Positions 16,014-24,520 of a DNA stretch of 46,850 bases are shown here, one piece after another; within the stretch, counting starts at the first letter, position 1; each line of letters opens with the position of its first letter. Origin of the DNA: Rhodoferax sp. (GTDB lineage: Bacteria; Pseudomonadota; Gammaproteobacteria; Burkholderiales; Burkholderiaceae_C); the NCBI GenBank assembly GCA_030645355.1, contig JAUSNJ010000094.1, positions 1-46,850 on the forward strand. Reading direction: 5' to 3'. A program made the translations under genes and the position numbers. The notes under the pieces were generated by a model. That model saw only the letters and a list, made by a program, of their open reading frames with translations. It did no database searches and had not been told where the DNA came from.

Positions 16014-18044
16014 CTAGCGCCCGCGCAAGAACAGCGCGTCGATCTCGCGCACGCTGAGTTGGCGCCACGTGGGGCGGCCGTGGTTGCACTGGTCGCTGCG
16101 CTCGGTGGCCTCCATCTGGCGCAGCAGGGCATTCATCTCGTCAAGGGTCAGGCGCCGGTTGGCGCGCACGGCGCCGTGGCAGGCCATGGTGGCCAGCAGT
16201 TCGTTCTGGGCGCGCTGGATCACGGTGCTGGCCTCATGCTGTGCCAATTCGGCCAGCACGCTGCGGGCCAGCTCCACGGCGTCGCCCTGCGCCAGCGTGG
16301 TGGGCACGGCACGCACGGCCAGGGTCTTGGGCGAGAACGGGCTGATCTCCAGGCCCAGCGTGTGCAGCGTGGCGTAGTGGGCCTCGGCGGTGGCAACCTC
16401 CTGGGGGGTTGCGGCAAAGGTGGCCGGTATCAGCAGGGGCTGGCTGGCCAGTTGCGCCACGGTGGTGGTCGCACCTTGCGCCTGTTGTGTTGCCAACTGG
16501 TTCTTGAGCCGCTCGTAGACGATGCGTTCGTGGGCGGCGTGCATGTCCACGATCACCAGGCCCTGGGTGTTCTCTGCCAGGATATAGATGCCTTGCAGTT
16601 GCGCCAGGGCTTTGCCCAGGGGCCAGGTTTGCGCTGGTTCTTCTTCGCGCGCTGGGCGGCTGGGCGGCAGAGGGTTCTGCTCCGTGTCCCCCGCCCGCTG
16701 TGCGGGCTCCTCCTTGACCTGCGCAGAACCCTCTGCCGCCCAGCCTCCTTGAGGGCTGACGTCTGGCTGCCATAGCATGCCTATGTCGCTCACCCGGTGG
16801 CCGGCGGGTTCCGCTGGTGCTCCGAAATGCATAGCGCGTTGCGTATATTCCACGAGGGCAGGAGGCTGTTTTTGCTCAAAGCCATTGGGCTGGAACACGG
16901 AAGGAGCGGCCGTTGCTTGCGTGGACGCTGTGGGTGTCAGGGTGCCGTCTGCCTGCCCGGCGCGCGGCTTGGCCAATGTGTCTTCGATGGCGTGGCGCAC
17001 GCCCTGGTGTACCTCGCGGCTGTCGCGAAAACGTACTTCGATCTTCGTCGGGTGCACGTTCACGTCCACCCGTGCCGGGTCCATGGCCAGGTACAGCGCG
17101 TAGACCGGCTGGCGGTGGCCGTGCAGTACGTCTTCGTAGGCGCTGCGGGCGGCGTGGGTCAGCACCTTGTCGCGTACAAAGCGGCCGTTCACGTAGCAAA
17201 ACTGCTGGTCGGCGCGCGAGCGGGCGGCGTCGGGGATGCCGACCCGGCCCCACACCCGCAGGGCGCCGGGGCCCTGGCTGGATTCAGTCGAAGACTCGCC
17301 TTGCGCTCGGGCCGCGCTGGCAGGGCGCCAGTCGACGGCAATGGATTGCGCGATGAAATCCGCGCCCAGCACGTCGGCCAGGCGCTGGTTCAGGCTGGCT
17401 TCCTGCGATGGATCTTCGCAGCGGCGCCACTGTTCAATGAGCTTGCCGTCGTGCCAGATGGCAAAGCCGACGTCGGGGCGGGCCAGCGCGTGGCGGCGTA
17501 CGGATTCGATGCAGTGGGACAACTCGGTGGCGTCGGTCTTGAGGAACTTGCGCCGCGCCGGCGTGCTGTAGAACAGCTCCTTGACTTCGACGGTCGTGCC
17601 CTGGCTGCGCGCAACGGGTTTCAGTTCACCGGTGCGTCCATCCAGAAGGTATGCGCCTGATTGGCCGCTAGCCCTCGACAATATTGCACAATCCGCTATT
17701 GAATTGATAGCAGCCAGGGCTTCGCCGCGAAAACCCATGGTGGCCACCGACTCCAGATCCTGCAGGTTGCCGATCTTGCTGGTGGCGTGGCGGCGGAAGG
17801 CCAGGGGCAGCTCCTCGGTCAGGATGCCCAGCCCGTCGTCTTCCACGCTGATCAGGCGCACGCCCCCTGCGGCCAGGCGCACCGTCACCTGGGTGGCGCC
17901 AGCATCCAGCGCGTTGTCCACCAGTTCACGCACTACCGAGGCCGGGCGCTCCACGACCTCACCGGCGGCGATCTGGCTGATCAGCTCGTCGGACAGTTCA
18001 CGGATAGGGCGTCGGGGGGGATGGGGGAGCAGGGCGGCGTTCAC
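16014..18044 (-). CDS. mutL: DNA mismatch repair protein MutL (endonuclease type)
   Basis: A 676-residue protein. The N-terminal GHKL ATPase shows E40 and N44 (VRELVDNALDAGA), DDGLG near 69-73, the ATP lid with GFRGEAL (104-110) and the FYSTPARRKFL motif. A poorly conserved linker spans about 340-480. The C-terminal domain has DMHAAHERIVYE, which fits the endonuclease motif DQHA-x2-E-x4-E with Met for Gln, plus the metal-site pieces MACHGAV and CNHGRPTW. This is therefore a nicking MutL, as expected for bacteria without MutH. Two insert-like sequences lie inside: a dispersed element at residues about 111-127, next to the ATPase motif, and a 23-base inverted repeat in the linker at about 434-462. 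Confidence 0.97.
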   Translation of the reverse strand: MNAALLPHPPRRPIRELSDELISQIAAGEVVERPASVVRELVDNALDAGATQVTVRLAAGGVRLISVEDDGLGILTEELPLAFRRHATSKIGNLQDLESVATMGFRGEALAAINSIADCAILSRASGQSGAYLLDGRTGELKPVARSQGTTVEVKELFYSTPARRKFLKTDATELSHCIESVRRHALARPDVGFAIWHDGKLIEQWRRCEDPSQEASLNQRLADVLGADFIAQSIAVDWRPASAARAQGESSTESSQGPGALRVWGRVGIPDAARSRADQQFCYVNGRFVRDKVLTHAARSAYEDVLHGHRQPVYALYLAMDPARVDVNVHPTKIEVRFRDSREVHQGVRHAIEDTLAKPRAGQADGTLTPTASTQATAAPSVFQPNGFEQKQPPALVEYTQRAMHFGAPAEPAGHRVSDIGMLWQPDVSPQGGWAAEGSAQVKEEPAQRAGDTEQNPLPPSRPAREEEPAQTWPLGKALAQLQGIYILAENTQGLVIVDMHAAHERIVYERLKNQLATQQAQGATTTVAQLASQPLLIPATFAATPQEVATAEAHYATLHTLGLEISPFSPKTLAVRAVPTTLAQGDAVELARSVLAELAQHEASTVIQRAQNELLATMACHGAVRANRRLTLDEMNALLRQMEATERSDQCNHGRPTWRQLSVREIDALFLRGR
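16658..16745. repeat. 23-base perfect inverted repeat in the mutL linker
   Basis: Arms 16658-16680 and 16723-16745 are exact reverse complements (core GGCGGCAGAGGGTTCTGC). Between them is a smaller hairpin, GCCCGC TGT GCGGGC at 16693-16707. The whole 88-base palindromic unit is translated as part of the MutL linker and is unrelated to the 50-base element. Confidence 0.85.
17664..17713 (+). repeat. Dispersed 50-base element, copy C (inside mutL)
   Basis: About 22 of 26 fixed positions match, with exact spacing: GCTAGCCCTCGA, N16, GCTAT, N8, TAGCAG. It is antisense to mutL and read in the same frame as copy B in miaA (both give a ...RAS end). It covers residues about 111-127, directly after the conserved GFRGEAL motif, apparently replacing rather than lengthening the protein there. 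Confidence 0.8.
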
Positions 18045-18171
18045 CGGGTCATTTTAGGGGCGATGGAAATTTACCCGAATGGGGGATGGCATGTTGGCGG
18101 CGTCACTTCTAGAATGAATTGCCCGACGCTCGCCGGGCGGTTAGATTGCTTCCCTTCTATCAGGACACACC

Positions 18172-21100
18172 ATGAGATTCTCCGGATTGCGCCGGTCGGG
18201 CGCGTTGTCAATGCTGTTGGTTCTGGGGCCGGTTGCCGCGCAGGCAACAATTGCACCCGGTTCCGCAGCGCAAATCGTCAGCCTGCAAGGCAGTGGCGAA
18301 CAGCATGCGCAGGACAGCAGCCTGTGGCTGGCGGCCAAGCCGTCCCAACTGCTGCCGGGTGGCGCATTTGTGCGCACATTGCCGGCCTCGAAGATGGCGC
18401 TGCTGTTTGCCGATGACACCCAGATTCGGCTCAACCAGAATTCGGTGCTGCAGGTCAAGAGCCTGGCCACGGCTGCGCAGCCCACTACCTTGATGTTGTC
18501 TCTCGGGCGGGCCTGGGCCCAGACCAAGCGAAACGACGGCAGCCGCCTGAACCTGGAAACCCCGGCGGCTACGGCCGGCATACGCGGCACCGATTGGGAG
18601 CTGGATGTGGACGCCACCGGCAAGACCCTGCTGACGGTGCTATCCGGCCGTGTGGAGCTTTCCAATGCACAGGGCTCAGTTACGGTAAACAGCAACGAGG
18701 CGGCCATCGCCGAAGTCGGACGTATTCCGGTCAAGATTCAACTGAGCAATCCGCGTGACCGCATCCAATGGGTGAACGCGCTGACGGCCGATCCCATGCG
18801 CCATCTCTTTGCGGACCAGGTGCCGCCCGCCCTGAAGCCCGCGCACGAGGCCCTGCGCAGGTCGGACCTGAGCGCCGCGCAGGCCGCATTGCAGGCAAGC
18901 TCTGCGTCTGCCCCCGGCGATTGGGTGGCGATTATGCGCAGTGCGCAGGCGATACAGGCAGGCGATACGCCACTGGCGCGGCAGACGCTGGAGAGTCTGG
19001 TGAATGCGGTCCAGGGCGTTGCGCCACCGGCCTACCTGATGCTGTCGGATCTGCAATTGGTGGCCGGGGAGTTCGACATGGCCGCCAACACGCTGGAGTC
19101 CGGGCTGAGTCGCAACCCCCAGGACCCCGAGTTGTTGGCACAGTTGGCCCGCGTGTACCTGCTGGCGGACCGCCTGTTTGAGAGCGCCAAAACCCTGGCC
19201 CGCTCGCGCAACGCCGATACGGCCAGCGTGCTGGTGGCAGAGGGCGACTTGGCACGCCGCCAGGGCGATGCGAGCACCACGGTAGAGGCCTACAGCCGAG
19301 CGAAGGCGGTCGCTCCGGGCGATGACAGGGGCTGGTTCGGGCTGGGCAGTGCGCAGAGTGAGCGCGAAGAAATCAGCCCGGCCCGTGCCAACTTGCGCCA
19401 GGCGCTGGCCCTGCACCCGCAAGGCGTGGGCTACGCCGGCGAGCTGGGCACGCTGGAAACCTTTGCCAACCGTTTCGATGCAGCCGATGCAGCTTTCGCC
19501 GCCGCGCTGGAACGCAACCCCGCGGATTACGTGGCCTGGACCGGTTTGGGGCTGCTGCGCTTGAAGCAGGGGCAACCCAAAGTGGCGCTGGATGCCTTCC
19601 TGCGGGCTGGTGTCATGGAGCCACGCTACGCGCGTGCCAAGGCCTACACGGCGGTCGCCTATTACCAGTTGGGGCGAGCTGGCGATGCCGAGGACACCCT
19701 GCGCCAGGCGTCAGCGCTGGACGACAAGGACCCGGTTCCGTACCTGTTGTTGTCGCAGATCTATACCGACCAGTTTCGCGCCGGTGAGGCCGTGCAGGCC
19801 TCGCGCGAGGCGGTCAAGCGCCTGCCCTACCTGAAGTCCCTGAACCAGTTGGCAAGCAACCAGAAGGGCAGCGCCAATTTTGGCGCCTCGCTGGCATTCT
19901 TCGGGCTGGAGGACTGGGCGCTGGAGCTGGCCCAGGAGAGCTACTACCCGTATTGGGGCGGCAGCCACCTGTTTCTGGCGGACCGCTACGCGGGGGAGTT
20001 CAACAAGAACTCGGAACTGTTTCAGGGCTACCTGAGTGACCCGCTGGCCTTTGGCGCGAGCAACCGGTTTTCGACGTTGTTGCAGCGCTCGGGGCACTAC
20101 GGCGCCGTGGGCTACAACGTGGACAAGACCTTTGCGCAGCTGCAGATGCCGTCTGTCACCTTCAATGGCCTGGTCAATACGTCGGTTCCGATGGCCTATT
20201 TCGCGCAGTTGCAGCAGGGTTCCGCCACGGGTTTCCCGATTGATATCGGGGCCTGGTCCGACCAGCCTGCGTTCCACGACCAGAGTGGCCTGTCTGACGT
20301 ACGAGCCCGTGTGGCGACACTGGGTTTTGGCATGCAGCCCACGGAAAACCTGGGTCTGTTTGCCTACACCAACGAGTTCAGGGCACGCATTGATGGACAC
20401 AACCAGTTTGCCACTGCGGCGGAAAACACGGTCCGCCACAGCGCGTTGGGGCTTTCCTATCGCTGGTCTCCGGTGTCCCAAACATGGTTCAAGCTTGGCA
20501 GCAGTGAGGAGTCGACGGATATTGCGGCCTACCCCGTGGTCTTTGGTTCGGGTGGTGTGCTGGGACTGGTCGCTATCTATGCGCAACCGTACAAGCAATT
20601 CAACGACCTTCAGCTTCGCCATACGGTGGATCTGAGTCCGCGCACGCGCCTGTCCGTCGGGGTGGAGACGGTCAAGGAGTCGCAGCGCAACGGCACACAG
20701 GGCGAGGGGCTGATCTTCGTTGCGGGGAATGGTTCTTCGACACAGACTGAGACCATTCTCTTTGGCGGGACCAACGATATCGACCGGCGGTTTACTGCGG
20801 TGACCGGGGCGGCCCAACACCATGTGACTCCCAACCTGCTGTTCGATGGCGCCCTGGCGCTGAACCGCATCACCGAGAACACCGTGGGTGAGAACCTCAC
20901 CGTCCTGTTTAACAGCGGTGCCGTGGCGAGTGACAGTGTGCGAACGAATCCGACGACCGACCAATGGGCGCCTCGCGTAGGCGTCGCCTTCAAGCCTGCG
21001 GAGCACATCAGCGTGCGCGCCGCCTACCAGGACTGGGTACGACCTCTGAGCGTGAGCACACTCAACAGTGTGGAGACGGCGGGCATCCCGCTGGAAGACC

Positions 21101-21750
21101 GGTTGGTCGAAGCAGGAGGGCGCCTGAAGCGCAGCGTGGTGCAGGTGGGCTGGACAGCGGGTGACGCGACGTACCTGACCGTCAAGGCCGATCACCAGGA
21201 GGTTCGCAATCCGGTGTCCCCCGGCGTTGATCTGCGTACACCGGCGCTGCCCTTCCTGGAAGCCTTGCGCAACGCGCAGAATGTCAACCTGTCGTCGGTG
21301 GACGTATTGGAGGACACGCCCGACTTTGAACAGGGAACCGTCAACGCCCTCTCGATGGGCATGAATCGGCTGTGGACGTCCCGGCTTTCGGGTTACTTCA
21401 AGTACACCCTGCAGGACACCACCAGTGACTATGCCGATGAGGACGCACCGTCAGGGCGGGTCACCGGCAAGCGGATTCCCTACCTGCCGCGCGATACCGT
21501 GGTCCTGGGTGCCACCTGGGCCAGCGGTGCGCGCGCCTATCTGGGCGCGCGTGCGGTGTACCGGTCGGACCGGTTTGAGGAAAAAGAGAATCTGACGCTG
21601 TGGCCTGCAGGCTGGAGCGTGGATCTGATTGGCATGTGGGAGACCGCGGACAAACACTGGGCTCTTGGCGTGGCGGCGCTCAATATCGGGGGGAACAAGT
21701 CGTCACGGCAGATCGAGCGCTATGTTGTCGACGCGCGCTACCGGTTTTAG
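18172..21750 (+). CDS. FecR-domain, TPR and outer-membrane beta-barrel protein
   Basis: A 1192-residue protein. A signal peptide is cleaved near residue 25 (VAAQATIAPG). A FecR-like domain lies at about 50-170 (TQIRLNQNSVLQV; ETPAATAGIRGTDWEL; VLSGRVELSNAQG). A long tetratricopeptide region spans about 225-560 (NPQDPELLAQLARVYLLADR; NPADYVAWTGLGLLRLKQGQPKVAL). The C-terminal 600 residues of alternating strands (HHVTPNLLFDGALALNRITENT; VGVAFKPAEHISVRAAYQDW) end in RYRF, the aromatic terminus of outer-membrane barrels. I expect a surface sensor or channel with its FecR and TPR parts in the periplasm. The next gene, a CHASE2 adenylate cyclase, starts inside its last codons, so the two are probably one signalling pair. 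No FecI sigma factor is present. Confidence 0.82.
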   Translation: MRFSGLRRSGALSMLLVLGPVAAQATIAPGSAAQIVSLQGSGEQHAQDSSLWLAAKPSQLLPGGAFVRTLPASKMALLFADDTQIRLNQNSVLQVKSLATAAQPTTLMLSLGRAWAQTKRNDGSRLNLETPAATAGIRGTDWELDVDATGKTLLTVLSGRVELSNAQGSVTVNSNEAAIAEVGRIPVKIQLSNPRDRIQWVNALTADPMRHLFADQVPPALKPAHEALRRSDLSAAQAALQASSASAPGDWVAIMRSAQAIQAGDTPLARQTLESLVNAVQGVAPPAYLMLSDLQLVAGEFDMAANTLESGLSRNPQDPELLAQLARVYLLADRLFESAKTLARSRNADTASVLVAEGDLARRQGDASTTVEAYSRAKAVAPGDDRGWFGLGSAQSEREEISPARANLRQALALHPQGVGYAGELGTLETFANRFDAADAAFAAALERNPADYVAWTGLGLLRLKQGQPKVALDAFLRAGVMEPRYARAKAYTAVAYYQLGRAGDAEDTLRQASALDDKDPVPYLLLSQIYTDQFRAGEAVQASREAVKRLPYLKSLNQLASNQKGSANFGASLAFFGLEDWALELAQESYYPYWGGSHLFLADRYAGEFNKNSELFQGYLSDPLAFGASNRFSTLLQRSGHYGAVGYNVDKTFAQLQMPSVTFNGLVNTSVPMAYFAQLQQGSATGFPIDIGAWSDQPAFHDQSGLSDVRARVATLGFGMQPTENLGLFAYTNEFRARIDGHNQFATAAENTVRHSALGLSYRWSPVSQTWFKLGSSEESTDIAAYPVVFGSGGVLGLVAIYAQPYKQFNDLQLRHTVDLSPRTRLSVGVETVKESQRNGTQGEGLIFVAGNGSSTQTETILFGGTNDIDRRFTAVTGAAQHHVTPNLLFDGALALNRITENTVGENLTVLFNSGAVASDSVRTNPTTDQWAPRVGVAFKPAEHISVRAAYQDWVRPLSVSTLNSVETAGIPLEDRLVEAGGRLKRSVVQVGWTAGDATYLTVKADHQEVRNPVSPGVDLRTPALPFLEALRNAQNVNLSSVDVLEDTPDFEQGTVNALSMGMNRLWTSRLSGYFKYTLQDTTSDYADEDAPSGRVTGKRIPYLPRDTVVLGATWASGARAYLGARAVYRSDRFEEKENLTLWPAGWSVDLIGMWETADKHWALGVAALNIGGNKSSRQIERYVVDARYRF

Positions 21751-23719
21751 CCAGACCTGGCGCCTGCGCGCCACGGTGCTGGTGGCCGCTGTGGCTGCCG
21801 TCCTGCTCGTTGGGCTGGCATCGACGACGCGCCCCTGGCTGGGTGTCGAACACAAGGTGTTCGACTTTTTTACCGCAATGTCTGCAACGCGGCAGGTCGA
21901 CGTGCCGGTTGTGATCCTGGCGATTGATGAGCCGACGTTTCAGGAACTCCAGCTCCAGTGGCCGTTTCCACGCCGCTTGCACGCCCTGGTGCTGGACCGC
22001 TTGCGCGCCGATGGGGCTCTGGCGGCGGGCTTTGACATGGTCTTTGCTGAACCTTCCAATCCAGAAGACGACGCCGCACTGTCCCGGGCGTTGAAGGCCG
22101 GGCTGCCCGTGGTGCTGGCGGCCAGCCGTGAAAAGACCGAGAGCGTGAATGCGTCGCAGTGGACTGAGGTGTTACCGCTGGACCTGTTTTTGGGTGCGGG
22201 TTCGGTTGCAGGGCAAGTGAAGGTCACGCCAGATGACGACTTTGTAGTGCGCTGGCATGACCGCCACGACGATAGCTTTTCGGCTCGACTGGCCGCCTTT
22301 GTTGCGGCACCAAAACAGATTGCTGGCGCCGACGCAGGGTCGTATCTGATTGAATACCTCGGGCCGCGCGCGACGTTTGATACCCGCTCCTACTACCAGG
22401 CCTTGGAGCCTGGATTGCTCCCCAGTGGTTTCTTCAAAGGCAAGATTGTTCTCATAGGACGGTCGGTCCGTACGGCCGTGGAGCTGTCGGGTTCACAGAG
22501 CGATATGTTCAATTCGCCGTTTTCCGTGATCGATGGTGCGGACCGGCTCATTCCGGGCGTGGAGGTGCAAGCCAACCTGATCAGCAACCAGTTGACCGGT
22601 GGTGGCTTGAAGCCTGTGGATTCCGCGGTGGGGCTGGCGCTGGTGGTGGTCCTGCTTGCCGTGCTGGGGCTGGTGGGCATACGCGCCCATCCCAGCGTGA
22701 CCGCGACATTGGCGGCATCGCTGGCGGTGGGTGTGTGGTTGCTGTCGTACGGCCTGTTTGCGGTACACCATCTGTGGCTGGAACCGCTGTTTCCCGTCGC
22801 GTCGGTGGCAGCGGTCTATGGATCGGCCATGTTGCTCAACTATGTGGCCAACCGGCGCCGTGCCCTGCAAATGCGCGCCATGTTTTCGCAGTATGTACCC
22901 GAGGAAGTGGTGGCCCGTCTGGTCGAACGTCCGGACCTGCTGAAGCTCGGTGGCGAGGCGCGGGAGCTCACATTGATGTTCACCGATCTGGCGAATTTCA
23001 CCACGATGTCGGAGCGCCTGACTGCGGAGGCAACGGTTGAAGTCCTCACCGAATACTTCAACGTCATGACCCCCATCATTCACCGGTATGGAGGTACGGT
23101 GGACAAGTTCATAGGCGATGCAGTGATGGCCTTTTGGGGTGCACCGCTGGTGGATACCCAGCACGCGGAACATGCAGTGCGAGCGGCCATCGACATGCAA
23201 ACTGCCATGCAAGCGCTGGCCGAGCGGCTGACCGGTCGGGGCCTGCCGTCGATTTCCATGCGCATCGGCGTGCACACCGGGCGCGTGGTGGTGGGCAACA
23301 TTGGGTCGCTATCGCGTTTTTCTTACACAGTCATTGGCGATGCAGTGAATCTGGCCGCGCGACTCGAGGGCGCCAACAAGGCATTTGGGTCCGGTATTCT
23401 GGTGTCAGATGCAACGGCGGCGTTGCTGCCTGCCGACATCGGGCTGCGGCTACTGGACCGGGTGATTGTCAAAGGCAAGAGCGAGTCCATCGCGGTGTAT
23501 ACGCCGTGCACGGATACCGCCCTGATTTCGGGCAGTTCAGCCGCAGTAGAGAGTTTTTACGCACAGCAATGGGATACCAGTGAAGCTGCGTTTCGCAGTC
23601 TGTTGCTGGCCAAGCCAGACGATGCGTCGGCCATGCGGTTTTTGGATCGCATCGCAGCCCTTCGGCAAAGAACCGAAGGATTGGTGATTTCAGAACCGCT
23701 GTCGCTGGACAAGCTGTAG
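21722..23719 (+). CDS. CHASE2-domain class III adenylate cyclase
   Basis: 665 residues from the ATG at 21722, overlapping the previous gene by 29 bases; a longer frame lies wholly inside that gene. One membrane helix (about 17-33) precedes a periplasmic CHASE2 sensor domain (about 45-290, with VVILAIDEPTF and FKGKIVLIG). Three hydrophobic helices (about 300-375) lead to the cyclase domain. The metal aspartates are D422 (FTDLANF) and D466 (KFIGDAVMAFWG). K462 and T536 (YTVIGD) form the Lys/Thr base-selecting pair seen in some bacterial adenylate cyclases; N543 and R547 complete the site. Product: cAMP, in response to a periplasmic cue, perhaps relayed by the FecR/TPR/barrel partner. The final 60 residues look like a short helical repeat. 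Confidence 0.9.
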   Translation: MLSTRATGFSQTWRLRATVLVAAVAAVLLVGLASTTRPWLGVEHKVFDFFTAMSATRQVDVPVVILAIDEPTFQELQLQWPFPRRLHALVLDRLRADGALAAGFDMVFAEPSNPEDDAALSRALKAGLPVVLAASREKTESVNASQWTEVLPLDLFLGAGSVAGQVKVTPDDDFVVRWHDRHDDSFSARLAAFVAAPKQIAGADAGSYLIEYLGPRATFDTRSYYQALEPGLLPSGFFKGKIVLIGRSVRTAVELSGSQSDMFNSPFSVIDGADRLIPGVEVQANLISNQLTGGGLKPVDSAVGLALVVVLLAVLGLVGIRAHPSVTATLAASLAVGVWLLSYGLFAVHHLWLEPLFPVASVAAVYGSAMLLNYVANRRRALQMRAMFSQYVPEEVVARLVERPDLLKLGGEARELTLMFTDLANFTTMSERLTAEATVEVLTEYFNVMTPIIHRYGGTVDKFIGDAVMAFWGAPLVDTQHAEHAVRAAIDMQTAMQALAERLTGRGLPSISMRIGVHTGRVVVGNIGSLSRFSYTVIGDAVNLAARLEGANKAFGSGILVSDATAALLPADIGLRLLDRVIVKGKSESIAVYTPCTDTALISGSSAAVESFYAQQWDTSEAAFRSLLLAKPDDASAMRFLDRIAALRQRTEGLVISEPLSLDKL

Positions 23720-23744
23720 GCGCTGCCGGTCGGGCAATCGGGGG

Positions 23745-24410
23745 CTACAGCTTTCCGTATTGCGTGCCGCCAATCATGATGCCACTGTCCAGGGGAGCGA
23801 GGTCGGACTGGTATTCCCACTCTCCCACACGCACGACCGGTGGCGCCAATCCGTTCTGCAGTGCTTCCATGAAGGCCTGCGCTTCCTCGTCAGAGACCGG
23901 CTGGTAGGCGTGTCGTGCCAACGAGGGTTCACCATTGCTTTGCTTTGCCGGTTGCGCGGTGGCCTGCTGATGGGCTTGGGCTGCGATCGCGGTACCGTCG
24001 GTGGCTGGACCATCCGCAGCTCTTGAATACCGGTCAAACTGGCTCTCGGTTTCACTGACCCGCCAGTAGATGCCGTCAATCATTACACCGAATCTTTTGT
24101 AGGCGTTGGAGCGCATCAGCTTTTCCAATGCGGCGAAGCTTTTGGTCCTCGCCTCTTTGCCGGTGACGAACGATTTGGCGACATCAATCATCGCAATGAA
24201 GCGGTGGTGGCGCACATCTACCGGCATGACCTTGAATTTGTACATGCTGCCAATCACTTCCATTGCGAGGAAGCTTTCACGAATGGACTGGTACAGCATT
24301 TCCTGGCGAAATGCCTTGCGCTCTTCCAGATCCATGCGCTTGACATGGGCTTGCAGGGCGGCATCTGCCTCGGCAGTGGATTTCTTTTTGGATCGGAAGA
24401 GCGAAAGCAT
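23745..24410 (-). CDS. Hypothetical cytoplasmic protein, 221 residues
   Basis: No family recognised. The N-terminus is basic (MLSLFRSKKKSTAEADAAL). A mixed-charge globular part spans about 20-125 (YKFKVMPVDVRHHRFIAMIDVAKSF; GVMIDGIYWRVSE), followed by a low-complexity Ala/Gln linker at 130-160. The C-terminal segment holds DEEAQAFMEALQ and the closing GIMIGGTQYGKL. There is no signal peptide or membrane helix. It is convergent with the cyclase gene (25 bases between the stops) and divergent from the peptide transporter. Codon use and protein-like composition support a real gene; the function is unknown. Confidence 0.75.
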   Translation of the reverse strand: MLSLFRSKKKSTAEADAALQAHVKRMDLEERKAFRQEMLYQSIRESFLAMEVIGSMYKFKVMPVDVRHHRFIAMIDVAKSFVTGKEARTKSFAALEKLMRSNAYKRFGVMIDGIYWRVSETESQFDRYSRAADGPATDGTAIAAQAHQQATAQPAKQSNGEPSLARHAYQPVSDEEAQAFMEALQNGLAPPVVRVGEWEYQSDLAPLDSGIMIGGTQYGKL

Positions 24411-24520
24411 AGTGTTGCGTGGAGTTCACGGATTCTAGCCTCGGCTTTTTGCCGCGGGAAAATCCCCGTGTCAGCACGCCGTCGCCTCTGCTAGCATGCC
24501 CCTTCAACTTCTTCCCACTG

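Noticed and set aside
16740..16800. Possible seventh copy of the 50-base element near GAGGGCTGACG in mutL
   Set aside because: The GCTAT block is on the wrong side and the spacing does not fit the pattern.
18045..18171. FecI-type promoter or riboswitch before the FecR/barrel gene
   Set aside because: The 127 bases between mutL and this gene contain a short GC-rich imperfect hairpin (near 18129-18145) but no recognisable promoter or conserved RNA.
19711..21195. Minus-strand open frame opposite the barrel protein
   Set aside because: Its translation is Arg/Gln/Leu-rich without motifs; the plus strand encodes a coherent multi-domain protein.
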